64,000 nt of DNA from Pusillimonas sp. DMV24BSW_D (GTDB taxonomy: Bacteria; Pseudomonadota; Gammaproteobacteria; Burkholderiales; Burkholderiaceae_B), in the NCBI RefSeq assembly GCF_011388195.1, contig NZ_CP049990.1:1798001-1862000 (forward strand), written 5' to 3'. The notes under the pieces were generated by a model that searched no databases, was not told the origin of the DNA, and was given only the letters and a program-made list of their open reading frames with translations. This document shows positions 1 through 8,109 of this stretch, piece by piece (the first letter of the stretch is position 1; every line of letters starts with the position of its first letter). Position numbers and translations under genes: made by a program.

Positions 1-1275
1 GCGCTGGTGCAGCGCGGGTGTGTTTTCTTTCAAAAAAGGTGCAGATTCCGGGGCCACAATGGCCATTTGCAGCGAAGCGCCGTTCAGGTTTAAGCGAACG
101 TCGACCTCGCCAAGGTTGGGAAGCGTTAACTTTAAACGCGTTGCCCAGTGGGCGAAATCGGTGTCTTGTTCGTTAGAGTCCGGCTCACGCCGCTGTATGT
201 GCATTTCCAGATCGGTGCCGGCCCATGCTTCACCCTTCCATATGAAGCCTTGATTGGCCAAAACTTCAAGTTGTTGGCGAACAAGCGTGTGCGTTTCAGG
301 GTGTAGGGCGGCTAATGCGATGCCTGAGCCGGGAGTACCCGTGCTTGCGTTTGCAGCCGCCCCCGTTGAAGCGCTTGTATTTGCGCTTGAAGAAGCATGG
401 GTTTGGCTCGTTTGTTGTAAAGGGCTGGTGGTTGACTCTGCCCGGGGAAGGGGGGCGGTTGAACTGCCGGCGCCCCCTTGTGATGATGGCGTTTGGGCAG
501 GTTGGGCGTTTGATGTGCCGGGCTGCAACGTGCCTTGTGAATGGGCGGCCGATTGTGACGTTGACGCCGGAGCCTGCCCGCCGGCCTGCGCATTCGATCC
601 ACCGGTAAGCAGGGCCTGAGGTTCGCCGCGCAGTGCCGATGCGGCGTATTTGCCGAACGATAAAGCGCTTAAATGGGATTCGTAAAACAAACCGCTGGAC
701 TGCACAGTTTGGCTTAAGGTTTGGGCCAATGCCTGAGAGGATACGTGCGTGTGTGGCAATGATGATGCGCCACGTGCTTGTGCTGCACCCTGACCTGGGG
801 CACTACTTTGCGCATTTGTCGGCGCGTTGCCGGGATTCTGGGTTGCTTTTCCTTGTGGTTGAATGAGTGGCTGTTGACCGCGCACAACGGCAGCTTGTTC
901 AGGAAAGTTTTGCAATAACGCCAAAATCGTGCGTGCGGCGGCCCCCAGAGTGGTTGGCGCCGAGGCGGTGGCTCGGGTGTTGGGTTGGTCGCCTCCGCCT
1001 TCAAGCAATGACTTGTGTGCGTCGATCTTGGCGCGCTCCACCGCCTGGCGGGTCGCTCGTTCGCCGTGGCGTTGAACTTGATCGATGGCCTCCCGGGTGT
1101 CACGGGTCACTCTGTTTTGGGCGGCGTCGTTGCGTAGTGTTTCAGGTGTTTGAGTAATGGCGTCGGGCCTTGCGCCATTCACTAAATTGGTTTGTTGAGA
1201 TAGTGAAGTGCCAAGAACAGCATCCAGACGCTGAACCAGCAGGGTACCCAGACCGGACGGACCGTTTACGCTCAT
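1..1275 (-). CDS. fliK: Flagellar hook-length control protein FliK, 3' part beyond window
   Basis: The minus-strand frame opens at ATG 1275 and is still open at base 1, so 425 codons are visible and the C-terminal end lies outside the window. The long middle part is rich in Gln, Ala, Pro, Ser and Thr and of low complexity, as expected of the flexible molecular ruler of FliK. The last visible stretch (LPNLGEVDVRLNLNGASLQM, then IVAPES) looks like the beta-rich Flg_hook C-terminal domain that contacts FlhB and switches export specificity from rod/hook to filament substrates. The start overlaps the fliT stop in an ATGA (1272-1275), so translation is probably coupled. It is the last visible gene of the flaG-fliD-fliS-fliT-fliK run. 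Identity rests on domain character and context; FliK middles are poorly conserved. Confidence 0.82.
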   Translation of the reverse strand, partial: MSVNGPSGLGTLLVQRLDAVLGTSLSQQTNLVNGARPDAITQTPETLRNDAAQNRVTRDTREAIDQVQRHGERATRQAVERAKIDAHKSLLEGGGDQPNTRATASAPTTLGAAARTILALLQNFPEQAAVVRGQQPLIQPQGKATQNPGNAPTNAQSSAPGQGAAQARGASSLPHTHVSSQALAQTLSQTVQSSGLFYESHLSALSFGKYAASALRGEPQALLTGGSNAQAGGQAPASTSQSAAHSQGTLQPGTSNAQPAQTPSSQGGAGSSTAPLPRAESTTSPLQQTSQTHASSSANTSASTGAAANASTGTPGSGIALAALHPETHTLVRQQLEVLANQGFIWKGEAWAGTDLEMHIQRREPDSNEQDTDFAHWATRLKLTLPNLGEVDVRLNLNGASLQMAIVAPESAPFLKENTPALHQR

Positions 1276-1628
1276 GGCCTGGATTTAGGCGGTGCCAAAT
1301 AGGTTTGCAAAACATTCTGATGACGCTTCATGCTGCCCAGCAGTGAGCCCAGTCGGGCCAGCTCCGGCGCCGCAAGGTCTCTGATTTCGGCATCGTCACG
1401 CAGAATTTTTTGTAGCAAGGGTTTACGCGCAAGGCGATCGTGGTCGTCCAGAGGTTCGTATTGGCGCAACTCTTGTACCGCCTCGGAGTATTCTCGACTG
1501 GTGGCCACCACTTCATCCCATTGGTTGTCGCGCGCCAGCTGAACCATTTTTCCCGACAGGTTGGCGATGATTTTGTATTGATTCAATATAGACTTCGAGC
1601 GGCTCATGGCGATATTGTCGGCGAACAT
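1272..1628 (-). CDS. fliT: FliT-like flagellar export chaperone
   Basis: A 118-residue, almost entirely helical and charged protein directly after fliS and before fliK. Length and position fit FliT, the cytoplasmic chaperone that keeps the filament cap protein FliD export-competent and, in enterics, also restrains FlhDC. FliT sequences are very divergent, so the name rests mainly on gene order (fliD-fliS-fliT). A second in-frame ATG at 1607 (MSRSKS) is an equally plausible start and would give 111 residues. The 3' end overlaps the fliK start by four bases. A 70-base gap separates it from fliS. Confidence 0.7.
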   Translation of the reverse strand: MFADNIAMSRSKSILNQYKIIANLSGKMVQLARDNQWDEVVATSREYSEAVQELRQYEPLDDHDRLARKPLLQKILRDDAEIRDLAAPELARLGSLLGSMKRHQNVLQTYLAPPKSRP

Positions 1629-1698
1629 AGGTCGAAAGTAAGTATAGGTGGGATTAACAGCGCAGGTGTGTCCGCTTGTGTATTTCGTAACGTAACGT

Positions 1699-2133
1699 TC
1701 ACGAGGCCACAGCTGCGGGCTTTTTTACATCGACCGCAGATCGCCAGGCATCGGCAATTTCAGAAAGGGCTTTTTCGGCCGCCTCAAGTCGTTCAATGTC
1801 GGCGTTCAGATTGGCCAGCAGCAAATTACGTGTGATGAGCTCGTAAGTGGCGATCAGGCTTTGCGCTACCTCGCCACCGGCTTCTGTATTGATACTGGCC
1901 TTCAACCCACAGTCAACGATTTCAATGGCTTTGGAGATCGCTGTGCCGCGACCCGCCGGGTTGTTGTTTTGCATATACAGTTTAGCTTTCGCCATGGCGG
2001 CAAGAGCGCCGTCGTATAGCAGGGTAATCAGGCGTTCAGGGCTGGCACTCATGACCTTGGTTTCAAGGTCTATGCTGGCGTAGGCATTGGCGGAACGGGT
2101 TGCCCGGGGACCGCGTGCAAATGAATAGGTCAT
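1699..2133 (-). CDS. fliS: Flagellin-specific chaperone FliS
   Basis: 144 residues. It contains the hallmark N-terminal FliS pattern: a Tyr-containing start (NAYASIDLETKVMSASPERL) followed by ITLLYDGAL, the helix that lines the flagellin-binding groove. FliS binds the C-terminal disordered end of flagellin in the cytoplasm, prevents premature polymerisation and delivers it to the export gate. The start codon overlaps the fliD stop as ATGA (2130-2133), so the two are translationally coupled. The C-terminal 20 residues are Ala/Val-rich and not part of the conserved core. No flagellin gene is present in the window, so its client is encoded elsewhere. Confidence 0.93.
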   Translation of the reverse strand: MTYSFARGPRATRSANAYASIDLETKVMSASPERLITLLYDGALAAMAKAKLYMQNNNPAGRGTAISKAIEIVDCGLKASINTEAGGEVAQSLIATYELITRNLLLANLNADIERLEAAEKALSEIADAWRSAVDVKKPAAVAS

Positions 2134-3527
2134 TCTTTATTTCCGCTGCTGAGATTTTCCAACATACCCATTTGTTGGGTTAGATAACTGCTTAAAGAGT
2201 TCATTTCGGCAATCATGCCGTCTAACGCTGAGAATTGTTGCTTGTAATTTGCCATGCGGGCATCGATACGCGCAGAGGTTGTTTCGTACTGCTCTTGCAG
2301 GCGTTCGGAAATGCTCTTGGCGCCGTTGGTTGCCGCCGCTATAAGCCCATTTGCATCCAGGATATTCTCGGCGCTTTGCTCAAGGCGGGTGGCGATTCCA
2401 TTGCCGCCGGTCAAAAGATTCTGAACATCATCCAGGTTGTTCTCCAGTGCAGCCGTTAGTTTTTCCTGATCAATGGTGAGCTCGCCTGAGGTCAAGTTCG
2501 TTGTAATACCCATTTGCGACAGCGTTCTGACGTCGCCTGAAGAGGTGAACGAATTGACAATTTCACGGGCCTCGTTCTGAATACGCCGGGCCATTGAGTC
2601 GCCGGTGAGCGTGTTGGCCGTTTGTGTTTCGGTGTTGTAAGACGTAAGTGACTTAATTGTGCCTTGAAGCGCGTTATACGCTTTGACGAACGTTTCAATG
2701 GCCGATTTTGCCGTGCTGTCGTCGCGAGTGATGGACAATGTCTCGATTTTGCCCGGGTTCGCTTCCGTTAAGTCGAGCTTTACACCTTCAATTGCATCTT
2801 CAATAGAATTTGTTTGGCTGGTAATCGTGATGCCGTTGACAGTAATTTCGGCATTGGATGCCGCTTGTTCCTGCAAAGTGGAGCCCGCCGTACCAAAATT
2901 CAGCAAATCTTCCAAAGGGCTGCCTGCGCCGTCGGTGTTGCCGGTGATGTCAATTTGTGTAATTGCGGCGTCTGTACCTGTTTCCGTGCTCGACAGCATA
3001 AGACGATAGGGGTTGGCCGAGCCGTCGTTCAATACAGTGGCTTGCACACCAAGGCTGTCGTCGGCGTTAATGGCTTCGATAATGCCGTCGATTGACGTGT
3101 CTTTTCCGGTGAGGTCGAGTGTTTTGGTTGATCCGTCGCCGAAAGTGAATGTGATCACACCGTCGGTGCCATTGGCGTCGGTGCGGCTTGCCAAACCTTG
3201 GGCAACTAATGTTTGCGTGGTGGCCAACGACTCTACGGTGATGTTGTATTGGCCCGAGACGGCACTTGTTTCCGCCGTGGCACTGAATGACTCCGCGCTA
3301 GTGTTGGCTTTGTAAGCGCCGAACGTACCTTCTTTCGAAAGCGTTTGTCCTGCTTTCTGAAAAGCTTCAAACGCGCTTTTTATTTTTCCGTAGGCTGAAA
3401 TGCGGTTTTGAACATCGGCTTGCCGCGTTTTGATTTGCTGCAATGCGATGTTTTCACTTGCTCTTAGGTCGGAAAGGAGTTCGTCGAGCGGAAGCCCGGA
3501 TCCAACGCCGATTGCGGAAATAGCCAT
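2130..3527 (-). CDS. fliD: Flagellar hook-associated protein 2 (filament cap) FliD
   Basis: 465 residues. The N-terminal region (residues 1-100, starting MAISAIGVGSGLPLDELL and continuing with coiled-coil helices to about 75) is the typical FliD_N domain. The C-terminal region (about 240-460) has the second coiled coil and the conserved closing stretch with MANYKQQFSALDGMIAEMNS and YLTQQM. FliD forms the cap at the filament tip that folds exported flagellin monomers. The variable middle (about 100-240) is Thr/Ser/Asp-rich, as in surface-exposed cap domains. The gene is preceded by a 129-base gap after flaG and is coupled at its 3' end to fliS. I could not find a second sigma-28 promoter in that gap. 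Confidence 0.95.
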   Translation of the reverse strand: MAISAIGVGSGLPLDELLSDLRASENIALQQIKTRQADVQNRISAYGKIKSAFEAFQKAGQTLSKEGTFGAYKANTSAESFSATAETSAVSGQYNITVESLATTQTLVAQGLASRTDANGTDGVITFTFGDGSTKTLDLTGKDTSIDGIIEAINADDSLGVQATVLNDGSANPYRLMLSSTETGTDAAITQIDITGNTDGAGSPLEDLLNFGTAGSTLQEQAASNAEITVNGITITSQTNSIEDAIEGVKLDLTEANPGKIETLSITRDDSTAKSAIETFVKAYNALQGTIKSLTSYNTETQTANTLTGDSMARRIQNEAREIVNSFTSSGDVRTLSQMGITTNLTSGELTIDQEKLTAALENNLDDVQNLLTGGNGIATRLEQSAENILDANGLIAAATNGAKSISERLQEQYETTSARIDARMANYKQQFSALDGMIAEMNSLSSYLTQQMGMLENLSSGNKE

Positions 3528-3656
3528 TTTCTTGAATCTCCTGTTACGCTATTTTGACTCGACTAAGCGTATTTCAAAGCTAGTGTCTGCTGCCAAATGC
3601 GTCGTTACTTTTCCAGATTGCCTTTTAACCAAGCAGTCAATAAATTAATTGATTGC

Positions 3657-4043
3657 TTATACTTTGGTATCCACGCCCTGGCCTTGCATTTGTACAATCA
3701 TTTTTGCGACCTGCAATACGGCCTCGGAGGGGACAGTGCGTAATACCTCCCCGCTATGATTATCGACAATAGACACGACAATTCGCTGCGCTTCTTCGTC
3801 GAACTTGAACTGCATTCCCGTTGACCAGGCCTGTAAATGTCCGTTCACTTCGTCGAGCGCTTTGTTTGTAGCGTCGACAGTGAGATTCGGCTGATCGGCG
3901 TCCGGGCTTAACCGGCCGTCCAGCGCGCGTTCGGTGGCGGTCACTTTTTGAGCGGGCTCCGGTCGATTCAGCACCGGCGCAGTATCAGTTGTTACCGGCG
4001 TACCGGTGGAAACGGCAAAGTTGGTTGAAACTGAGTTAATCAT
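3657..4043 (-). CDS. flaG: FlaG-family flagellar protein
   Basis: 128 residues with a disordered Thr/Pro-rich N-terminus (1-55) and a FlaG-type C-terminal domain (about 60-125) containing LQFKFDEE-like (MQFKFDEEAQRIVVSIVD) and EVLRTVPSEAVLQVAKMI segments. FlaG is a non-essential protein that influences filament length in Pseudomonas, Aeromonas and Campylobacter; its usual place is just before fliD, as here. It is the first gene behind the sigma-28 promoter at 4099-4125 and therefore probably heads the flaG-fliD-fliS-fliT-fliK transcription unit. Confidence 0.88.
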   Translation of the reverse strand: MINSVSTNFAVSTGTPVTTDTAPVLNRPEPAQKVTATERALDGRLSPDADQPNLTVDATNKALDEVNGHLQAWSTGMQFKFDEEAQRIVVSIVDNHSGEVLRTVPSEAVLQVAKMIVQMQGQGVDTKV

Positions 4044-4098
4044 TGGGCTGACTCCCGGAGTATGAGCGCATTCAGGTTAAGATGCATGCTTGAACCGT

Positions 4099-4125
4099 TT
4101 AACGGCATTGTGTGAATAATCTTTA
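4099..4125 (-). promoter_or_regulatory. Sigma-28 (FliA) promoter of flaG operon
   Basis: Read on the minus strand the site is TAAAGATT, 11 bases, GCCGTTAA. The FliA consensus is TAAAGTTT-N11-GCCGATAA, so there is one mismatch in each half and the spacing is exact. The expected start of transcription is near 4092, about 50 bases before the flaG ATG. The divergent neighbour is fliA itself, so flaG and its downstream genes would be class 3 genes switched on when FliA is released. Confidence 0.85.
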
Positions 4126-4239
4126 GGGTTATTTCCCGGTTAAGCAGGCCAAAGAACGGAATTACACTGCTAATGGGGTGTAAATCACCCAGTTTGCCGA
4201 CGCTTATTCAGGCGAAAATGCTATTTCAGGTTTTTTTCA

Positions 4240-5016
4240 TTGTCTTTCCAGCGAATGCCCGTTTCTGAAGAACAGCTCGTAACTGAACACGCACCTATGG
4301 TGCGGCGGCTTGCGCTGCAGCTTATCTCGCGGCTACCGTCCAGCGTCGAACTCGACGACCTCTTACAGGCGGGCATGATGGGCTTGCTCGACGCAGTTCG
4401 GCGTTACCAGCAGGTGCCTGAGGCGCAGTTTGAAACTTATGCCGTAACGCGTATTCGCGGTGCCATGCTCGACGAACTAAGAACGCAAGACTGGCTGCCG
4501 CGCAGTGTGCGGGCGAAAGGCCGAGTCATTGAACAGGCGATTCATGCTTCGGAGCAACGTCTTATGCGCCCCGCGACCGAGACGGAGTTGGCCGAAGAGC
4601 TCGGCGTGTCGCTGGCGGAGTACCAAGAAATGCTTGAGGGCGCTCAGGGTGTACAGGTTGTGCATTACGAGGACTTGTCTCGTTTTCATGGTGAAGGTAC
4701 TCGCATTGCGGAAGAGGCCCTGCCCTCGGATGAGTCCGCTCAACATTGGACGAATCCTTTGCAGCAGATTATGTCGCAAGGGCTTAGAAGCGCGTTGGTC
4801 GACGCCATCAGTCGGTTGCCGGAACGGGAGCAGCTCCTGCTGTCGTTACAATTTGAACAAGACTTGAACCAGAAGGAAGCGGCCGCCGTATTGGGTGTGA
4901 CGGAAGGGCGCATTTCCCAGTTGCGGGCTCAGGCGATCGGCCGCATAAGGGCGGCCCTGGCGCAAGGGCAATGGGATACCGATCCGGGATCGATTGATTT
5001 TCAGAATCTGCTCTGA
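4240..5016 (+). CDS. fliA: RNA polymerase sigma factor FliA (sigma-28)
   Basis: 258 residues with region 2 (about 15-85; LDDLLQAGMMGLLDAVRRY, FETYAVTRIRGAMLDELR), region 3 (about 95-150) and region 4 helix-turn-helix (about 190-240; LPEREQLLLSL, KEAAAVLGVTEGRISQLR). The pattern is that of FliA, which directs transcription of filament, chemotaxis and motor genes and is held by anti-sigma FlgM until hook completion. The reading frame opens at TTG 4240 with AGG nine bases before it; the ATG at 4255 (MPVSEEQ) is the alternative and lacks a clear ribosome binding site. It is divergent from flaG, whose upstream region carries a FliA-type promoter, and is followed 27 bases later by ribA in the same direction. 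Confidence 0.94.
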   Translation: MSFQRMPVSEEQLVTEHAPMVRRLALQLISRLPSSVELDDLLQAGMMGLLDAVRRYQQVPEAQFETYAVTRIRGAMLDELRTQDWLPRSVRAKGRVIEQAIHASEQRLMRPATETELAEELGVSLAEYQEMLEGAQGVQVVHYEDLSRFHGEGTRIAEEALPSDESAQHWTNPLQQIMSQGLRSALVDAISRLPEREQLLLSLQFEQDLNQKEAAAVLGVTEGRISQLRAQAIGRIRAALAQGQWDTDPGSIDFQNLL

Positions 5017-5043
5017 CCGTCAAAGAATGTTAATCTTTAGCTT

Positions 5044-5697
5044 TTGCCGAACCCAGCAAGCGGCGCATTTGCCGTTTCTCAGAGTACCAAATTGGACTAC
5101 GTAGCCACCTGTAAGCTGCCCACCCCCTGGGCTGTTTTTTCTTTGCACGCTTTTGTCTCACCCGAAAGCGGTAAAGAACATGTCGCCATGACGCTTGGCG
5201 ACTTAAGCACCACCGAGCCCGTATTGGCGCGAGTGCATTCCGAGTGTCTGACAGGAGACGCGCTTTTTAGCCAGCGCTGTGATTGCGGCGCCCAGCTTGA
5301 GGCAGCTTTGCAGGCAATTGCGGCCGAAGGCCGGGGTGTGCTGCTTTATTTGCGTCAGGAAGGGCGGGGTATTGGGCTGGTTAATAAAATTCGGGCCTAT
5401 AGCCTGCAAGATGAAGGCGCTGATACGGTCGAGGCGAATGTGCGCTTGGGGTTTCCGGCAGATATGCGTCGCTACGACGTTTGCCGCCCCATGCTCGAGC
5501 ATTTTGGGGTGACGCAATTACGTTTAATGACCAATAACCCCCGTAAGGTTGATGCCTTGCGTGAAAATGGTATTGAAGTGGTGGCACGTGTTCCATTGCA
5601 GGTTAACCGCAATCGTTATAACGAGGGCTATCTGCAAACCAAAGCCGCCAAAATGGGGCATTGGTTTAACTTAGCCGACCTTCCTGAAAATCCGTAA
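5044..5697 (+). CDS. ribA: GTP cyclohydrolase II (riboflavin synthesis)
   Basis: 217 residues. Catalyses the first committed step of riboflavin synthesis, opening GTP to 2,5-diamino-6-ribosylamino-4-pyrimidinone phosphate with release of formate and pyrophosphate. The three zinc-binding cysteines are present with the family spacing (C68, C79, C81 in [20 protein letters not shown]), followed by [11 protein letters not shown] with the catalytic Arg region and LMTNNPRKV near the C-terminus. It is the stand-alone RibA form without a RibB domain. The start is a TTG (5044); no in-frame ATG occurs before the conserved core, so either this or another non-ATG codon is used. Its 3' end overlaps the convergent pirin gene by 32 bases. 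Confidence 0.94.
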   Translation: MPNPASGAFAVSQSTKLDYVATCKLPTPWAVFSLHAFVSPESGKEHVAMTLGDLSTTEPVLARVHSECLTGDALFSQRCDCGAQLEAALQAIAAEGRGVLLYLRQEGRGIGLVNKIRAYSLQDEGADTVEANVRLGFPADMRRYDVCRPMLEHFGVTQLRLMTNNPRKVDALRENGIEVVARVPLQVNRNRYNEGYLQTKAAKMGHWFNLADLPENP

Positions 5698-6547
5698 CTG
5701 CCTGAATAATTTCCTGTTGCGTATTCATGACGAACGGGCCGTATTGCGCGATGGGCTCTTTAAGCGGCCGACCGGCGATTAGAATGAGTTTTGCAGTATC
5801 GTCGGTCTCAATAACGACGCCGTCGGCCTGTGGGTCGTTTTCGAGTATTGCCATATGTTTCAGGGGGATAGCTTTACCGTTTACGGTAACCGCTCCCCGA
5901 TAGACAAAAATAAAGGCATTGTGATCTGGTTTAAGTGATTGCCTGAAATGGCTTGGGCCGGAAAAATGGACATCAAGATAGAGGGGTTGGGTAACCGGAT
6001 GCTGAATCGCGCCGCTTACACCATGGCTGGTTCCTGCAATAACGCGTGCTTTTACGTTGGCACTGGGTTGTATCTCTGCAATGTCGTCGTTTTGGATGTC
6101 TTTATAGGCCGGTTCGCCCATTTTTTCATTGGCGGGTAAGTTCAGCCACAGTTGAAATCCTTCCATGACACCGGCTTCCTGCTCAGGGAGCTCAGAATGA
6201 ATAATGCCGCGTCCGGCGGTCATCCATTGCACACCGCCATTTTGCAGAATCCCTTCGTTGCCGCGACTATCGTTATGACGCATGCGGCCGGCAATCATAT
6301 ACGTAATGGTTTCAAACCCGCGATGTGGATGGTTGGGAAAGCCTGCGATATAGTCATCCGGGTTATCGCTGCCGAAAGCATCAAGCATAAGATAAGGGTC
6401 GAGCCGTCGTTGCAGATGCTGGGTGATGACACGCGTCAGGCGCACACCTGCGCCGTCTGATGTGGGCTGGCCCGCCACCAGGCGCTCTACATTTCGTGAG
6501 TGCGTGACAGTTTCAGTGTTTTGGTCAACAGGCGTGGGTTGAGACAT
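5666..6547 (-). CDS. Pirin family protein (cupin fold)
   Basis: 293 residues. The N-terminal cupin carries the pirin signature [25 protein letters not shown], with the metal-binding His-Pro-His-Arg-Gly and the later [16 protein letters not shown]; the second cupin domain lies around 180-285. Bacterial pirins bind Fe(II) and several have quercetin 2,3-dioxygenase activity or modulate enzymes of central metabolism; the substrate cannot be read from the sequence. It lies 27 bases downstream of an FMN reductase gene in the same direction, a pairing that suggests a small redox-stress operon. Its last 32 bases overlap the end of ribA on the other strand. Confidence 0.9.
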   Translation of the reverse strand: MSQPTPVDQNTETVTHSRNVERLVAGQPTSDGAGVRLTRVITQHLQRRLDPYLMLDAFGSDNPDDYIAGFPNHPHRGFETITYMIAGRMRHNDSRGNEGILQNGGVQWMTAGRGIIHSELPEQEAGVMEGFQLWLNLPANEKMGEPAYKDIQNDDIAEIQPSANVKARVIAGTSHGVSGAIQHPVTQPLYLDVHFSGPSHFRQSLKPDHNAFIFVYRGAVTVNGKAIPLKHMAILENDPQADGVVIETDDTAKLILIAGRPLKEPIAQYGPFVMNTQQEIIQAVTDFQEGRLS

Positions 6548-6574
6548 GGCATCACCCCTATGAAAAATGATGGA

Positions 6575-7144
6575 TTAACCGCGAATGGGTTTGATTGCGG
6601 CCGCCCATTTCTTCAGCTCGGTGAGCATGGCATCGGCCGATTTCTCTATTAATTCGTTCGACTTGAAGTTTTTGTCATCGTCGATCATGGTGGCAACCAT
6701 AGGGACCATGACGCACTCGGTCATGGGCATCATTTTCAAGGTGGTAACCAGTGTTTTGGCTGATTGAATCGCCCGTACACCGCCGGAAGCCCCACCGTAG
6801 CCCACAAACCCGCAGGTTTTATAGTTCCACTCTTTGCTGAGGTAAGTAAGCGCATTGTAGAAAGACGGGGGAGGGTTGTAGTTGTATTCCGGCGTAACAA
6901 AAACAAATGCATCGCCCGATTCTACAATTTCGCTCCAGCGCTTGGTGTAATCGAACTGATAGTTGCGTTGTACCGGATGGTTTGGTTCGTTAAACAGTGG
7001 CAGGTCAACTTCGGCCAGATCCACCAGATTGACATCAAAACCCGTGCCGTGGTTTTTGGCATATTCGGCAAACCATTTCGCCACCGACGGGCCCACGCGG
7101 GTGGGCCGTGTGCTGCAGATAATAACGTGCAACTTCAAAGACAT
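6575..7144 (-). CDS. NAD(P)H-dependent FMN reductase family protein
   Basis: 189 residues with a flavodoxin-like fold. The N-terminus LHVIICSTRPTRVGPSVAKWF is the phosphate-binding loop of the SsuE/ArsH/YieF family, and FVFVTPEYNYNPPPSFYNAL contains the TPEYN flavin-contacting motif seen in quinone and azo reductases of this group. Likely activity is two-electron reduction of FMN, quinones or related electrophiles at the expense of NAD(P)H. The gene precedes the pirin gene by 27 bases and is divergent from nadE with about 110 bases between the starts. The substrate is not predictable. Confidence 0.9.
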   Translation of the reverse strand: MSLKLHVIICSTRPTRVGPSVAKWFAEYAKNHGTGFDVNLVDLAEVDLPLFNEPNHPVQRNYQFDYTKRWSEIVESGDAFVFVTPEYNYNPPPSFYNALTYLSKEWNYKTCGFVGYGGASGGVRAIQSAKTLVTTLKMMPMTECVMVPMVATMIDDDKNFKSNELIEKSADAMLTELKKWAAAIKPIRG

Positions 7145-7260
7145 ATGTTGTTTCCCTAATGGTTGAGTTGTACAACAGTGCGACGGTCATCGCATAATCG
7201 GATAAGTCATCAGCTATCATACCTCTTTTGAAATGCCGCTTTCAGCGTGTAAGGATGCCC

Positions 7261-8094
7261 ATGTTGTCTGCTGAACAAATTTCCCTCCAGAGTCAAATCA
7301 GAACCGAGTTGTGCGTTGATGAGCACTTCGATGTTGATGCACAGATTTCCCGGCGCGCCGGCTTTCTGGCCGATTACCTGAAACGTCATCGTATTGATTC
7401 TCTCGTATTGGGTATCAGTGGCGGGGTTGATTCTTTGGTGGCCGGCTGTTTGTGCCAACAGGCGGTTGAAACCATACGCGCGCAAGGTGGTTCTGCACGG
7501 TTCTATGCCATGCGCTTGCCTTACGGTGAGCAAAAAGATGAAAGTGAGGCCCAGGCGAGCCTGGGCGTGATCAAGCCCGATGAGGTTGTCACGGTTAATA
7601 TCAAGGCCGCTTCCGACTCAATGTTGCAAGCGGTTAAAGCTGGCGGTACCGGCTTTCGGGATGCTTTTCACGAGGATTTCGTTTTGGGGAATATTAAGGC
7701 GCGCCAACGCATGATTGCGCAGTATGCTGTTGCGGGTGCTTATGGCGGGGTCGTGGTGGGAACTGACCACGCGGCAGAGGCCTTGATGGGATTTTTTACC
7801 AAATTTGGTGACGGTGCCGCCGATCTTACGCCGCTTACGGGTTTGTCGAAAAGGCGGGTCAGAGCCTTGGCACATGCATTGGGCGCCCCTGATGACCTTG
7901 TATATAAAGTACCGACTGCTGACCTTGAGTCACTGGCTCCTCAGAGACCGGATGAGCATGCGTTTGGGCTCACCTATGACCAGCTTGATGACTTCCTTGA
8001 AGGGAAAGTGGTTGCGCCGGATGTCTTTGAACGGATTGTGGATATTTTTCGCCGCACCGCCCACAAACGTGCGTTGCCTTATTCCCCATCCTAA
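7261..8094 (+). CDS. nadE: NAD+ synthase, ammonia-dependent
   Basis: 277 residues from the ATG at 7261, chosen because AAGG lies six bases upstream; ATGs at 7228 and 7255 are in frame but have poor spacing. The pyrophosphatase loop LGISGGVDSLVAG (SGGVDS) typical of N-type ATP pyrophosphatases is present. Other landmarks are NIKARQRMIAQY, the HAAEALMGFFTKFGDGAADL segment and PTADLE near the C-terminus. There is no glutaminase domain, so this is the short form that uses free ammonia to amidate deamido-NAD in the last step of NAD synthesis. The DUF2254 gene follows after 15 bases. Confidence 0.94.
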   Translation: MLSAEQISLQSQIRTELCVDEHFDVDAQISRRAGFLADYLKRHRIDSLVLGISGGVDSLVAGCLCQQAVETIRAQGGSARFYAMRLPYGEQKDESEAQASLGVIKPDEVVTVNIKAASDSMLQAVKAGGTGFRDAFHEDFVLGNIKARQRMIAQYAVAGAYGGVVVGTDHAAEALMGFFTKFGDGAADLTPLTGLSKRRVRALAHALGAPDDLVYKVPTADLESLAPQRPDEHAFGLTYDQLDDFLEGKVVAPDVFERIVDIFRRTAHKRALPYSPS

Positions 8095-8109
8095 ACAAGG
8101 CTTATTGCG

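Noticed and set aside
4181-4203. Second FliA-like promoter before fliA (TAAA at 4181, GCCGACGC at 4196)
   Set aside because: The gap after TAAA is 11 instead of 15 bases and the -10 half matches poorly.
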